From Orbaceae bacterium ESL0727 (lineage in GTDB: Bacteria; Pseudomonadota; Gammaproteobacteria; Enterobacterales; Orbaceae): a stretch of 64,000 nucleotides of DNA. Position numbers and translations under genes: made by a program. Of the stretch, positions 10,214-19,237 are shown one piece after another. The DNA lies in contig JAQTHY010000001.1 of assembly GCA_029433345.1 (NCBI GenBank), positions 310,001-374,000 of the forward strand, given 5' to 3'. The notes beneath the pieces were generated by a model, which worked only from the letters and a program-made list of their open reading frames with translations, had not been told where the DNA came from and did not search any database. The stretch's first letter is position 1; every line of letters begins with the position of its first letter.

Positions 10214-10226
10214 TGATTTATGTCAA
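10214..10226 (-). promoter_or_regulatory. Possible FNR/CRP-like half-palindrome upstream of adhesin copy 1
   Basis: On the coding strand the sequence TTGACATAAATCA resembles the FNR box TTGAT-N4-ATCAA. The same 13 bases occur at the matching place upstream of copy 2 (12510-12522); copy 3 has a weaker version. It could equally be a -35 box (TTGACA). Conservation is seen; the function is inferred. Confidence 0.3.
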
Positions 10227-10343
10227 AATAACCCCGCGACATTTTTGTAAAGAAGTTTAAAGAATAGAATGAATTAATGGTTAACGTGATGGTTAGTCTA
10301 ACCGTGATTGCGATTGGGCTAATATCACAAATCCAAGACAGGA

Positions 10344-10375
10344 ATTGGGTTATTGGGTTATTGGGTTATTGGGTT
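10344..10375. repeat. Octamer microsatellite, 4 x ATTGGGTT
   Basis: Four perfect copies of ATTGGGTT lie about 300 bases upstream of the adhesin copy 1 start. Copy-number change would not affect a reading frame here but could change promoter spacing. Confidence 0.9.
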
Positions 10376-10401
10376 ATTTTCAAAATTTTGACATAAATAT
10401 T

Positions 10402-10434
10402 TTGACGTAAACATAGTATAGTTCTGAAACATCC
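10402..10434 (+). repeat. Dispersed 33-bp element, copy 2
   Basis: It starts TTGACGTAAAC and ends AGTTCTGAAACATCC. A partial second start (TTGACATAAA) lies just upstream at about 10389. It is followed, as in copy 1, by AAATAAATAACTTATTG, so this is part of the larger 3' flank shared by the adhesin paralogues. Confidence 0.8.
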
Positions 10435-10709
10435 AAATAAATAACTTATTGTTTTGAGGTAAAACTAGCCTTTACCCAAAAAGTGAAAGGCAAAATAATG
10501 GCTAAATGAATAGCAAACAATGGTGGCCAACTTTTAGTTAGCTATCCATAGGCAAAAAGAGAGACGTAAAACATTTATAACACAGTACTTACTGCCCCTT
10601 ATTTTTTGAGTTTTGATAGATAAAAGGTAGCATGAGTCTGCTCACCCACGTCTAAGATAAAAAAACAAAAAGGATAAGATTATGACTCTCTATGCCACAC
10701 CCGTAAACG

Positions 10710-12336
10710 TTAAGGTGTCACACAAAGGTAATCTTTAGGAACAGCATTGCTAACAATGTTAAAAGATCCGTTGGATGAATGAATCATATATTTATTTCCA
10801 ACAGTAAAATAGGCGCCAGAATTTGGGATACTACCGTTAGGACTATAATTATTCATATCTCCCCACTCACTAAATAATCCTCCACCAATACGGCGTTGAT
10901 AATTATTGGGTTGTCCGGGCAATCCTCCTGTCCAATCCAATGCATTCGCATTCGTTAAGTCAACGACATTTGTTATTCGGTAACGACTACCCAGATCATT
11001 ACTACATTGATCTTCTCTATACGGTATGCCTGAATAACCTCCATCATAAATAAACCATTTTCCTATCATAAAACTATAGAGCTTATGCTGCTTGGTTGTA
11101 TCAGTGTAGAGTGTGAATGTCGTTGGAACAGCACTATTGTAATAGTTTATTTTGTCTGGATTATTATCTTGTTTTATTGGACCAGCTAAGGTTATTTTCA
11201 CGCTATCATTGTTAAGGCCAACCCCAAGGTAAGATCGATCCCAGAATCACTTGGACTTTTATCATAACTGACATCTTGCCAATTAATCCTAGAGCCGATC
11301 ATAAAAAGATGAAAGAAAAAACCATTTCCCCCGGTTGTCGGGAAGTTAGTCGCTGGAGAGTTGATATTCTGTGTTTTAAAACCATTTCTCGTAGACCATT
11401 GACTGGTTGGCCCATCTAAGTTCGTCATCCAATAACCACCATTTAAACTACTATGGGTCAGGTTAGGTCGTGCATAACAAACAATTGCTATATCGGGCAT
11501 TTTAGGTTTGACATAGTAAATCGCACTAGCGATATTGAAATTAGTACTATTCGGATAGCCATATTGGGTAGTTAATCGCCCTCCACTGCTGCTTAATGTG
11601 ATTTTGTAATACCTTTCGCAAGGCGTTAAGCTATCACTGCGACCAATAGTATTCCCGAACGAGTCTTGTACTTGCATGGTTAAGGTGCCGGTTGCCGTAA
11701 TACCATTGGTGCCCTGCCCATCTTCATTATCATCTCGCCAATAACTATTAGGAGCACGAATTAACTCATCCAAAGTGACACTCACTTTTTGTTTAGGGAT
11801 AAACATCTCGATATCATCGGCTGATTGCCCGGCAACCGGTAATTCAATTGGGTTATTGGTACTTGATGGATTATTACTTTGATTAAAATCTCGCCCATCC
11901 GATAGCTTGATGCCCAATAATGTCGCGGTGTCATACGCTTTGGTTACCCCACCATCAAAGGTGAGATAAGGCGGCGTCCCTTGGATGGCATTCGCGGTGG
12001 TGGCTGACAGTGCATTAGCATTAAACGCACAACTCATGTCTAATAACGCGATAAGTATTGTCGCGGCTGATAAACGTTGGCGATGTGGGTGATATTGGCG
12101 ATGTAAGCTATGTAGGTGATCTGGGTAGCCTTAGCTATGCCGATAATGCAAGCTAGATAAAGTGTGTAAATTACGTCGGCGATAAACCCAACCAAATAAC
12201 AGTCGATATAATGTACAAAATGGCAGTAAGAATGAATAGAATAATGGTGAATAAAGGCGATGTGGTGTGACGAGAAATTGTGCAGCTAAACCCTCAGTTA
12301 ACGGCTCTAGCAGTTGTATTTTTGTATTTTTCTCAT
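10710..12336 (-). pseudogene. Adhesin copy 2, decayed paralogue
   Basis: Same architecture as copies 1 and 3 but with three lesions. The conserved ATG at 12336 is followed by two 8-bp units (AAAAATAC twice, 12316-12331) and is out of frame. The leader frame has an internal TAA (12131-12133). A one-base deletion in a G-run at about 11222-11225 splits the body into a frame ending after ALTMIA (11198) and a second frame, MKITLAGPIKQ, running to 10710. Restoring one G joins SGIDLTLG to NNDSVKITLAG, matching the paralogues. Conserved pieces are NALSATTANAIQGTPPYLTFDGG, NFPTTGGN, VPTTFTLY, DLTNANA, GGGLFSEWG and the terminal Cys-Val-Thr-Pro. It is more diverged than copies 1 and 3 are from each other. 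Confidence 0.75.
12316..12331 (-). repeat. Two 8-bp units directly after the start codon of adhesin copy 2
   Basis: On the coding strand, AAAAATAC occurs twice between ATGAG and AACTGC, the same position and phase as in copy 1 but with a T in the unit. Confidence 0.85.
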
Positions 12337-12792
12337 TCTAGCACTTTCTTTATTCTTTTTCAATTTTTTATGTCCATACATAACAAATTTTTTATTATTT
12401 ACTGTTATTTCTGATCTATCCAAAAGATAACCGCGGTAAAACTGAATAAAAATATCAATATAGGTCGTATTTGTATGTAATTTAGACTGCTGAATGTTAC
12501 GTGATAATATGATTTATGTCAAAATAATCCTACACCCTTTTTGTAAAGATGTGTAAAGCATACTAACGGTTAACCTTACTTTAATGACAGTGTATTGCCA
12601 AGACAATGGCTGTATCCCGCCCTACTAATCATACCAAAATGCGAATAAGTAAAATATTGCGATTACGTTGGAAAATACGTCTGCAAGATAGCACCGACAA
12701 CTAAATATTGACCTTTTAATAAAAATAAAGATAATACTTAAAAATTTTTATAAAAATCATCTATAACTATAATCATGGAAAAAGGAAATATA
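12337..12792. other. Upstream region of adhesin copy 2 and of the CsgG-like gene
   Basis: The first 200 bases are homologous to the regions upstream of adhesin copies 1 and 3, including TTGACATAAATCA on the minus strand at 12510-12522. The rest, AT-rich with AAAAGGAAAT before the next ATG, must hold the promoter of the plus-strand lipoprotein genes. I see no other gene. Confidence 0.55.
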
Positions 12793-13457
12793 ATGTTAAA
12801 GAAATTACTCCCCTCACGCTTGGTGCTGCAATGCTAGCTGGTTGTGCCACTGAATCATCCAAAAGTATCGAAGTTACCCCTGTTCACACCTATGCGAACT
12901 ATTCTGGCGCCGTTACCCCTGTTTCGATTGGTAAATTTGATAATTTATCAAACTTTCAACGTGGGATTTTTTCGGATGGTGTTGATCGCCTAGGTAATCA
13001 AGCCAAAACCATTTTGACTGCACACTTACAGCAAACCCATTATTTCAATGTGTTAGATAGAGTCAATCTACAAGAGATCAAACAAGAAACCACCTTTAAA
13101 GGTAAGGCGGCACCTAATATTAAAGGCGCAAACTACTTAGTCACCGGTGATATTACGGAGTTTGGTCGTAAAGATGAAGGCGATAAACAACTATTTGGTA
13201 TTTTAGGCAAAGGCAAAAAGCAGATCGCTTATGCAAAAACCACGCTAAATATTGTGAATGCCGATACATCAGAAATCGTTTGTAGTGCACAAGGTGCTGG
13301 TGAATATCAACTAAGTAATCGTGAAATTATCGGTTTTGGCGGCACAGCAAGTTACGATTCTACCTTAAATGGCAAAGTCTTAGATCTGGCGATTAGTAAT
13401 GCTGTTAATACGCTTGTTACCAGTATTCAACAAGGCAACTGTCACTTAGCACAATAA
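12793..13457 (+). pseudogene. CsgG/HfaB-like lipoprotein, frameshifted in the signal peptide
   Basis: The body (open frame from 12831, 208 residues) resembles CsgG-family outer-membrane-associated lipoproteins: VSIGKFDN, QAKTILTAHLQQTHYFNVLDRVNLQEI, GANYLVTGDITEFG. Upstream, ATG at 12793 with AAAGGAAAT as ribosome site begins MLKKLL, but the frame runs into TAG. Adding one C to the run of four at 12810-12813 gives MLKKLLPLTLGAAMLAGCA, a textbook lipoprotein signal peptide with lipobox LAGC. So either the gene is inactivated or switched by a one-base deletion, or the sequence has an error here. The internal ATG at 12831 starts right at the lipobox and would lack an export signal. It heads a conserved trio with the DUF4810 and DUF799 proteins. 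Confidence 0.75.
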
Positions 13458-13551
13458 ATCCATTGATGTGTATCGCGTTTGTCTATATGGGTTAGTTATA
13501 ACTATAGTATTTATAAAATACAATAGATATAACGCATTGATTATAAATCAT

Positions 13552-13611
13552 ATTGTTTGCAAAAGCATTGTTTGTAAAAACATTTTTTATAAAAACCTTG
13601 TTTACAAACAA
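13552..13611. repeat. Four 15-bp tandem units
   Basis: ATTGTTTGCAAAAGC, ATTGTTTGTAAAAAC, ATTTTTTATAAAAAC and CTTGTTTACAAACAA run in exact 15-base steps. They fill part of the 359-base gap between the CsgG-like and DUF4810 genes (13458-13816), in which I see no other feature. Short frames across the array look spurious. Confidence 0.85.
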
Positions 13612-13816
13612 TATGGCCTATCAACGTCATTTGTATACGCGATGTTGTTGATAAAAAATAGACACCAAACCGATAAGCCATAGGATTGTGCCCTAGACAC
13701 ATTTTTTTGCTCTATGCTGCCGATGTGAGTCGGAAGACTATTTACGTTCAAGATAAACTCATCATCTTGAAAAATAATCGATATCACTTTTTATCATAAC
13801 TACATAAGGTCAATAC

Positions 13817-14176
13817 ATGAAATATTATTTGTCACTATTCATACTGCCTGCACTATTGCTGGTAGGCTATTCTTCTCATGATAAGTCTCTCTATTATTGG
13901 GGCGATTATCAAGATAATGTTTACAAAACACTTAAACAGACAAAGGCAAACCCAACTGAGCAAATTGCCGCTTTAGAAAAAATCATTACTGTCGCGGATT
14001 CCAAAAACAAGGCCGTTCCACCGGGTCTTTATGCCCATTTAGGCCTGCTTTATATTCAAGAAGGTCGCTATGCTGAAGCTAAAGCAAGTTTAGATAAAGA
14101 AAAATCGCTGTATCCAGAATCGACCAATTATATGACATTTTTAACCAATAATATGGAAGGGAAAAGGAACCAATAA
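13817..14176 (+). CDS. DUF4810-type envelope protein with lipobox Cys replaced by Tyr
   Basis: A 119-residue protein: an N-terminal hydrophobic segment, then LYYWGDYQDNVYKTLK, EQIAALEKII, VPPGLYAHLGLLYIQEGRYAEAKASLDKEKSLYPES. This is the DUF4810 pattern, normally a small lipoprotein with one TPR-like helix pair, encoded beside CsgG-like and DUF799 lipoproteins. Here the expected lipobox reads LLLVGYSS: TAT (Tyr19) stands where TGT (Cys) would be usual. Without Cys it cannot be lipidated, so it would be membrane-anchored or cleaved differently, or not functional. Its stop overlaps the next start by one base. The function of the trio is not established. Confidence 0.75.
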   Translation: MKYYLSLFILPALLLVGYSSHDKSLYYWGDYQDNVYKTLKQTKANPTEQIAALEKIITVADSKNKAVPPGLYAHLGLLYIQEGRYAEAKASLDKEKSLYPESTNYMTFLTNNMEGKRNQ

Positions 14177-14835
14177 TGATTAAGATGATCAAAATAATCA
14201 GTATACTATCAATACTATTTATTATTTCCGCGTGTGGTAGCCAACAAGGTAATCAAGACTATACCGCATTTAAAAATAGTAAACCAAAATCAATTCTGAT
14301 CTTACCACCTGTGAATAAAAGTGTGGATGTCAATGCGATTAACAGTATTTATGCACAAGTGACGATGCCGCTGGCTGAATCAGGCTACTATACGCTACCG
14401 GTCACGTTGGTTAATGAAACATTAAAACAAAATGGTATCACCACCAGTGAAGATGCGAAGGAGATTAGTCTAAGCAAATTAAATGATATCTTTAATGCCG
14501 ATGCGATCCTTTATTTAACTATTGAAAAATACAGTACCGATTATATCGTGATATCTAGCGATACGACGGTCGATATATCCGGTGTATTAGTGGATGGCCA
14601 TACTGGCAAGGAACTTTGGAAAGGTTATGCTTCGGCCTCTTCTCGAGAAGATTCGAATAATAATGGTGGCGGCAGTTTGATTGGTATGTTGGTTGCAGCG
14701 GCCGCTCGCCAAGTGGTAACCACAGCAACGGATGGTGAGTATGCTTATGCAGGCACAGCCAGTGTTCGGTTATTAAGTGCCGGTGGTAATAACGGTATTT
14801 TATACGGACCACGCTCACCGCGCTATGAGCCTTAA
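14176..14835 (+). CDS. DUF799 (GNA1162-like) lipoprotein
   Basis: A 219-residue lipoprotein: signal peptide with lipobox ISAC (Cys at about 20), then KPKSILILPPVNKSVDVNAINSIYAQVTMPLAESGYYTLPVTLVNETLKQNG and DAILYLTIEKYSTDYIVISS, the pattern of DUF799 proteins including Neisseria GNA1162. GNA1162 has a fold related to outer-membrane complex lipoproteins such as TolB/CsgG-type domains; its job is not well known. It is translationally coupled to the DUF4810 gene (TAATG overlap). An ATG at 14185 is an alternative start. Confidence 0.8.
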   Translation: MIKMIKIISILSILFIISACGSQQGNQDYTAFKNSKPKSILILPPVNKSVDVNAINSIYAQVTMPLAESGYYTLPVTLVNETLKQNGITTSEDAKEISLSKLNDIFNADAILYLTIEKYSTDYIVISSDTTVDISGVLVDGHTGKELWKGYASASSREDSNNNGGGSLIGMLVAAAARQVVTTATDGEYAYAGTASVRLLSAGGNNGILYGPRSPRYEP

Positions 14836-14896
14836 TTGCATTTGTTCGCCAGTTTACCCTGGCGAAATTTCTTCACATCCTGCCATTTATTCATTT

Positions 14897-14980
14897 ATTT
14901 ATGTATTTATGTATTTATGTATTTATGTATTTATGTATTTATGTATTTATGTATTTATGTATTTATGTATTTATGTATTT
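14897..14980. repeat. Octamer microsatellite, about 10.5 x ATTTATGT
   Basis: Ten perfect copies of ATTTATGT plus four bases, in the convergent gap between the DUF799 gene and tilS. A spurious Tyr/Phe/Cys-rich frame crosses it. Such a pure array is expected to vary in length between isolates. Confidence 0.95.
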
Positions 14981-15087
14981 AACACAATCTGTTGCAAAGT
15001 GCTTTTAATCGAAGCACCAAAATCAGTCTAATGAATGATCGTTTTTTATTTTGCTGATTCGTCGTGATAATCGATCTGCAGATAGCA

Positions 15088-16479
15088 TTAATATGCAGCA
15101 TGATCACTTTGCAGAAAATAGATTTCGTTTCCTTCACCTTCTGTCGTCACAAAACAATTCACTGCAGCAATTAACTGTTCATTATAAAAAATAAGTGGAA
15201 TACGGCTTCGCATCCAAGGGGGAACGGCATGTTCTTGCCATAATTTTTTAATCGTTCGCGAACCGGATCGCCCCACAATATGAAATCGCCCCTGCGCATG
15301 AAAACGTACCGTGACCTGTTCATCTTTTTTAGGTCGACGACAACCGAGTGGCGATAAACAGTTTATCTGTTCGCCTTGTTGTTCCACCTTATCCGACACA
15401 GTGCTGATTAACAATCTGCCTAACTGATCCGGCAAAACCAAGGGCGAGAGTAAATCCCACGATAAAATAACCGGTTTGAGATCGTGAAAGTGAGGTAATA
15501 AATAGAGCTGATCTTGATAACGGCGAATCTGCTTATCTGCTAAGATGAACGCAGGATTCGCATCGTCTTGCGCAAGCGCAACCGTCTGCCATATCAATGC
15601 GAGTTGTTTTAGGCTCGGCATAGCCGTCTGATTTATCTTTAACCAGAGCCGTAATAAGGCATTACGTTTATAATCAGAGCACGCCCGCAATAGCGCAATC
15701 GGCAACTGTTTTGGGGTGGTGATGATTTGCTGCAGTTCTGGCCATAACAGTTCTTCAAGTAACTGTTCTTGTTGCCGACAAAGCTCAGAACTACGCGCCA
15801 CCATTTGTGAAAAATGTGGCCAACGTGCGGTTAATTTAGGTATGACCGTTAATCGTAAAAAATTGCGATCATAATGGTCATCTTGATTACTTTCATCTTC
15901 AATCCACGTCAGATGATGACGCGTCGCATAGTCTTCAATCTGTTGTCTCGAAATGGTTAGGAGTGGGCGTAACAGTTCGTGCGGATGCGACGATGAGTGA
16001 TCACTTATGCGTTCTTGTGCCATTGCAGCAAGCCCAGCGGGTCCACTCCCCCGTTTTAATGCCAGCAAAAAAGTTTCGCACTGATCATCTAAATGTTGCG
16101 CAGTACAAAGCGTTTCATCATCGTTTAAATGCCGAGCAATGGCGGCATAACGTGCATTACGCGCTTGTTCTTCGATATTACCGGTCGATTTATCTATCTG
16201 AACTTTTTCAATAATAAAAGGAATTTGCCAACGCTGGCATTGCGCTTGGCAATGTTTAGCCCATTCATCTGCATTTGGGCTTAATCCATGATGAATATAA
16301 ATCGCACGCACGCGTAGATTAGCTATCATGCACTGTTGTTTGAGTTCAGTAAGGGTATGCAGCAACACTGTCGAATCGATGCCGCCACTATACGCCACTA
16401 AAAGTGCTGTTCTATTTTGGATAGCCGCGCTAACCGTCTGCCAAATCGGTTCTTGCCAATCCGATGATACCGTAATCAT
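15088..16479 (-). CDS. tilS: tRNA(Ile)-lysidine synthetase TilS
   Basis: Makes lysidine at C34 of the AUA-reading tRNA-Ile, using ATP and lysine; essential in most bacteria. The PP-loop SGGIDS is at residues 31-36 (VAYSGGIDSTVLLHTL). Further family motifs are IHHGLSPNADEWAKHC, EQARNARYAAI, TAQHLDDQCETFLLALKRGSGPAGLAAM and the C-terminal GSRTIKKLWQEHAVPPWMRSRIPLIF. The length of 463 fits the long gammaproteobacterial form. It starts 19 bases downstream of the metC stop, with GAGGGAAT before the ATG, so metC-tilS look co-transcribed. Confidence 0.95.
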   Translation of the reverse strand: MITVSSDWQEPIWQTVSAAIQNRTALLVAYSGGIDSTVLLHTLTELKQQCMIANLRVRAIYIHHGLSPNADEWAKHCQAQCQRWQIPFIIEKVQIDKSTGNIEEQARNARYAAIARHLNDDETLCTAQHLDDQCETFLLALKRGSGPAGLAAMAQERISDHSSSHPHELLRPLLTISRQQIEDYATRHHLTWIEDESNQDDHYDRNFLRLTVIPKLTARWPHFSQMVARSSELCRQQEQLLEELLWPELQQIITTPKQLPIALLRACSDYKRNALLRLWLKINQTAMPSLKQLALIWQTVALAQDDANPAFILADKQIRRYQDQLYLLPHFHDLKPVILSWDLLSPLVLPDQLGRLLISTVSDKVEQQGEQINCLSPLGCRRPKKDEQVTVRFHAQGRFHIVGRSGSRTIKKLWQEHAVPPWMRSRIPLIFYNEQLIAAVNCFVTTEGEGNEIYFLQSDHAAY

Positions 16480-16498
16480 ATTCCCTCAATATAAGTGG

Positions 16499-17716
16499 CT
16501 AACGCAATGATTGAATCGCGTTCACTCTATTTTTATGTAATTTGATACGATTCAGTCCGGCGGCGAGATCAGCGATAAGATCATCGGGATCTTCTAATCC
16601 AATATGCAGACGAATTAACGTTCCTGTAAAATCGACACCTGATACCGGCCTAATTTTCGCTAACTCTTCGGGTTGCGTGGCCAGAATTAACGATTCAAAA
16701 CCACCCCATGAATAGGCCATCGAAAAGTGACGAAAATTATCAAGGAATTCAGCTAATCCCACATCATCTAAGTGATCTTTCAAAATAAATGAGAATAAGC
16801 CACTGGCGCCGGAAAAATCACGCTTAAAAAACTCATGACCTTTACAACTGGCTAACAGCGGATGATTCACCGTGGCAACTTTTGGGTGATTCGCTAGCCA
16901 TTTGGCAACTTTCAGTCCACTTTCATGATGCTGTTTTAGGCGTACCGCGAGTGTACGTAGCCCACGCGATGCTAAATAAGCGGTATCGGCATCGCACATC
17001 TGCCCCATTAGGTAAGAACGTTCACGTAATTGATCCCAACAACGTTTGTTCGCCACTGCCGTGCCAAGCATGCCATCAGAATGACCAATTAGATATTTCG
17101 TGCCGGATTGAATCGAAATATCAATACCGTGTTCTAGCGCGTTAAAAAGCACTCCGACACCCCAAGTATTGTCAATCATAATCACAATGTCAGGGTTAAC
17201 TTGGCGGATACTTTGCACGATAGCCGGAATATCGCTGACTTCCATCGTAATCGAGCTGGGGGATTCTAAAAAAACCACTTTGGTATTCGCTTTAATCGCT
17301 TTGGCAATATCACGACCAATTAATGGCGAAAAGTAGTCCGTTGTGATGCCAAAATCATGTAAAATATGGTTGCAAAACTCTTGTGTTGGTTCATAGGCCG
17401 CTTCAGAAACCAAAATATGATCGCCTGCTTTAACGAACGCTAAAATAGCATTCGAAATAGCGGCTGCGCCACACGGATAGAGGTAACAACCGGCGCCGCC
17501 TTCGATTTCTGTCAATGCATCTTGCAACGCGAAATGCGTTAATGTTCCACGACGCCCATAAAACAGTCCCCCTTTTGCCCGATTTGCCGTGGCCTCTTTT
17601 TTAGCTGCCACACTTTCAAAAACTAATGACGAAGCGCGCTGCACAACTGGGTTGACTGCACCTTGAGTATAACGTTTTTTGCGCCCAGCGCCGATTAAGA
17701 TTGTAGGTAATGACAT
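16499..17716 (-). CDS. metC: Cystathionine beta-lyase MetC
   Basis: PLP enzyme splitting cystathionine to homocysteine, pyruvate and ammonia in methionine synthesis. [67 protein letters not shown] (PLP Lys at about 207) and SYSWGG-like [10 protein letters not shown] are typical of MetC rather than MetB. 405 residues is near the E. coli length of 395. It is first in a two-gene unit with tilS. The upstream region is a 15-bp-type array (17737-17833). Confidence 0.92.
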   Translation of the reverse strand: MSLPTILIGAGRKKRYTQGAVNPVVQRASSLVFESVAAKKEATANRAKGGLFYGRRGTLTHFALQDALTEIEGGAGCYLYPCGAAAISNAILAFVKAGDHILVSEAAYEPTQEFCNHILHDFGITTDYFSPLIGRDIAKAIKANTKVVFLESPSSITMEVSDIPAIVQSIRQVNPDIVIMIDNTWGVGVLFNALEHGIDISIQSGTKYLIGHSDGMLGTAVANKRCWDQLRERSYLMGQMCDADTAYLASRGLRTLAVRLKQHHESGLKVAKWLANHPKVATVNHPLLASCKGHEFFKRDFSGASGLFSFILKDHLDDVGLAEFLDNFRHFSMAYSWGGFESLILATQPEELAKIRPVSGVDFTGTLIRLHIGLEDPDDLIADLAAGLNRIKLHKNRVNAIQSLR

Positions 17717-17736
17717 AATTACACCTTATTTTGGGG

Positions 17737-17833
17737 AACTGTTGTTAAAAAAACTTTGTTAAAAACTTTGTTAAAAAATGTTATTAAAAAAACATTGAAA
17801 AAAAACTTGTTAGGGAACAATTGTTAGACAAAC
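17737..17833. repeat. A-rich diverged tandem array upstream of metC
   Basis: Units of 11-15 bases around TTGTTAAAAAAACT recur about seven times, ending GAACAATTGTTAGACAAAC. The array fills most of the divergent promoter region between metC and the phosphopantetheinyl transferase gene, so it may sit within the metC leader. Confidence 0.7.
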
Positions 17834-17914
17834 TAAAATAATAAATTTTTAGTTAGCATAGCATGCTGTTAAACTAGGCAAAATAATTTTTATCGCTATT
17901 TATATCCAAGAATT

Positions 17915-18535
17915 ATGTTAATTATACAACTTGCTGATCTTAACCGAGCAACGATTGATTTTTCGTTATTGCCCGATGCTGTCATAGATGAAGCAAATCA
18001 GCGCCAATCCTCACAACGGAAAAAACAGTTTCTTGTGTGCCGTTCAATACTAGCCAGTTTGTTAAAACAGTATTATCAATTGCCTATTTTACCATCAATT
18101 ATATTAGGTGATAATAATCGCCCGCAGTTTGCCAATCCCGACTTGCCTGATTTTAATATTAGCCATAGCCAAAACTTTGTGGCAGTTGCTATCCGTCGTC
18201 ATGGCCGTATCGGTTTAGATATTGAGTTGGCGCGCACACGCAACAATTATCTTGCTGTCGCAAATACGTTTTTTTCTAAAGAAGAAAATGCGTGGTTAGC
18301 ACAACAGGTCGATCCACTGCATGCTTTTTGGCAATTATGGACACTTAAAGAGTCTGCGTTAAAATTGTATGCTAAGGGCGTTTGGCAGATGAAATCAGTG
18401 ATAGTTAATCCTAAAACAGATATGATTTCCGCCCCCTTTGCTGACCATTTTTACTATCATTATCAGCAAGTGGGCGATATACATCTATCAGTCAGCAGTA
18501 ATTGCCATATTGACGATTTACGCTTGCTAACCTGA
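17915..18535 (+). CDS. 4'-phosphopantetheinyl transferase (Sfp/AcpT type)
   Basis: Transfers the phosphopantetheine arm from CoA to a carrier protein. The family motifs are present: NISHSQNFVAVAI (81-93), the Mg site LDIE at 101-104 and WTLKESALK at 142-150. 206 residues fit the AcpT/HetI group. No polyketide or peptide synthetase lies nearby, and AcpS is expected elsewhere, so its target could be an accessory carrier protein or ACP. The gene is monocistronic. Confidence 0.85.
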   Translation: MLIIQLADLNRATIDFSLLPDAVIDEANQRQSSQRKKQFLVCRSILASLLKQYYQLPILPSIILGDNNRPQFANPDLPDFNISHSQNFVAVAIRRHGRIGLDIELARTRNNYLAVANTFFSKEENAWLAQQVDPLHAFWQLWTLKESALKLYAKGVWQMKSVIVNPKTDMISAPFADHFYYHYQQVGDIHLSVSSNCHIDDLRLLT

Positions 18536-18589
18536 TCGTGTTAATAAGATGTTGTTAACAAGATCAGGTAAAAAAGATTTAGTGAGTGA

Positions 18590-19108
18590 CTAATCTTCTG
18601 AGGTTAATAAACCTGATTCAGATAATGTTCGATTGAGATCTTTATCCATAAAGAAGAGATCACGTTTATTTTCACCTACTAATTCCAGCTTATCGACCAA
18701 GGTTTTAAACAATTTTTCTTCTTCATGCTGTTCAGAAACAAACCATTGTAAGAAGTTAAATGTCGCGTAATCTTTATGGGTTAGCGCATAATCGACCAGA
18801 CCATTAATCTGTTTTGTGATCTCAATTTCATGCGCGTAAGCGGCTTTAAACAGCTCTAATAATGATTTAAATTGACTGGTTGGCGCACTAATTTGACCAA
18901 TTAAGGCAAGTGAACCACAATCAAGCACATAGTCAAATAGACGTTCCATATGTTCACGCTCTTCACCTGCGTGATCACGCAAAAATTTCGCAAAAGATTG
19001 GAAATTTTGATCATCACACCATGCGCTCATCTGCATATATAAATTGGCTGAATAGTATTCTGCATTAATTTGATCATTCAGTTTTTTGACCATTTCTTTG
19101 GTTAACAT
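18590..19108 (-). CDS. ftnA: Bacterial non-haem ferritin FtnA
   Basis: Iron-storage ferritin that oxidises and mineralises Fe in a 24-subunit shell. MLTKEMVKKLNDQINAEYYSANLYMQM, RDHAGEEREHMERLFDYV and FLQWFVSEQHEEEKLFKTLVDKL carry the ferroxidase ligands (Glu17, EE-x-x-H in the second motif, Glu in SEQHEEE). I chose the ATG at 19108 (172 residues), which has AAGGAG 8 bases upstream; earlier in-frame starts add residues without homology. With dps and the isc operon it shows substantial iron handling in this region. Confidence 0.95.
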   Translation of the reverse strand: MLTKEMVKKLNDQINAEYYSANLYMQMSAWCDDQNFQSFAKFLRDHAGEEREHMERLFDYVLDCGSLALIGQISAPTSQFKSLLELFKAAYAHEIEITKQINGLVDYALTHKDYATFNFLQWFVSEQHEEEKLFKTLVDKLELVGENKRDLFFMDKDLNRTLSESGLLTSED

Positions 19109-19237
19109 GACATTGCTCCTTGTTAGATTAATCATTTGATTATTTATATTATTCTGTGTTGTTATCGTATTTTGCTCAATATACTGTCAGTTTCACTGCC
19201 GTGTACAATAGGTTAGCTATCGACAAAGATAATGGGG

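Larger units (their letters stand above)
10042..10709. other. Intergenic region between adhesin copies 1 and 2
   Basis: The 220 bases next to 10042 form the upstream region of copy 1 and are clearly related to the regions upstream of copies 2 and 3. The middle holds a short octamer array (10344-10375). The rest is the 3' flank of copy 2, with the dispersed element at 10402 and degenerate versions of the hairpins seen 3' of copy 1. No gene is visible. Confidence 0.6.

Noticed and set aside
8345-12336. Insertion sequence or prophage as carrier of the adhesin copies
   Set aside because: No transposase, integrase or terminal repeats are visible around any copy; only shared 5' and 3' flanks.
13468-13683. 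Small plus-strand frame MYRVCLYGLV after the CsgG-like gene
   Set aside because: It crosses the 15-bp array, has no ribosome site and its composition reflects AT-rich DNA.
14777-15031. Open frame rich in Tyr, Val, Phe, Met, Cys across the octamer repeat
   Set aside because: It is a translation of the microsatellite, overlaps the DUF799 gene in another frame and has no homology.
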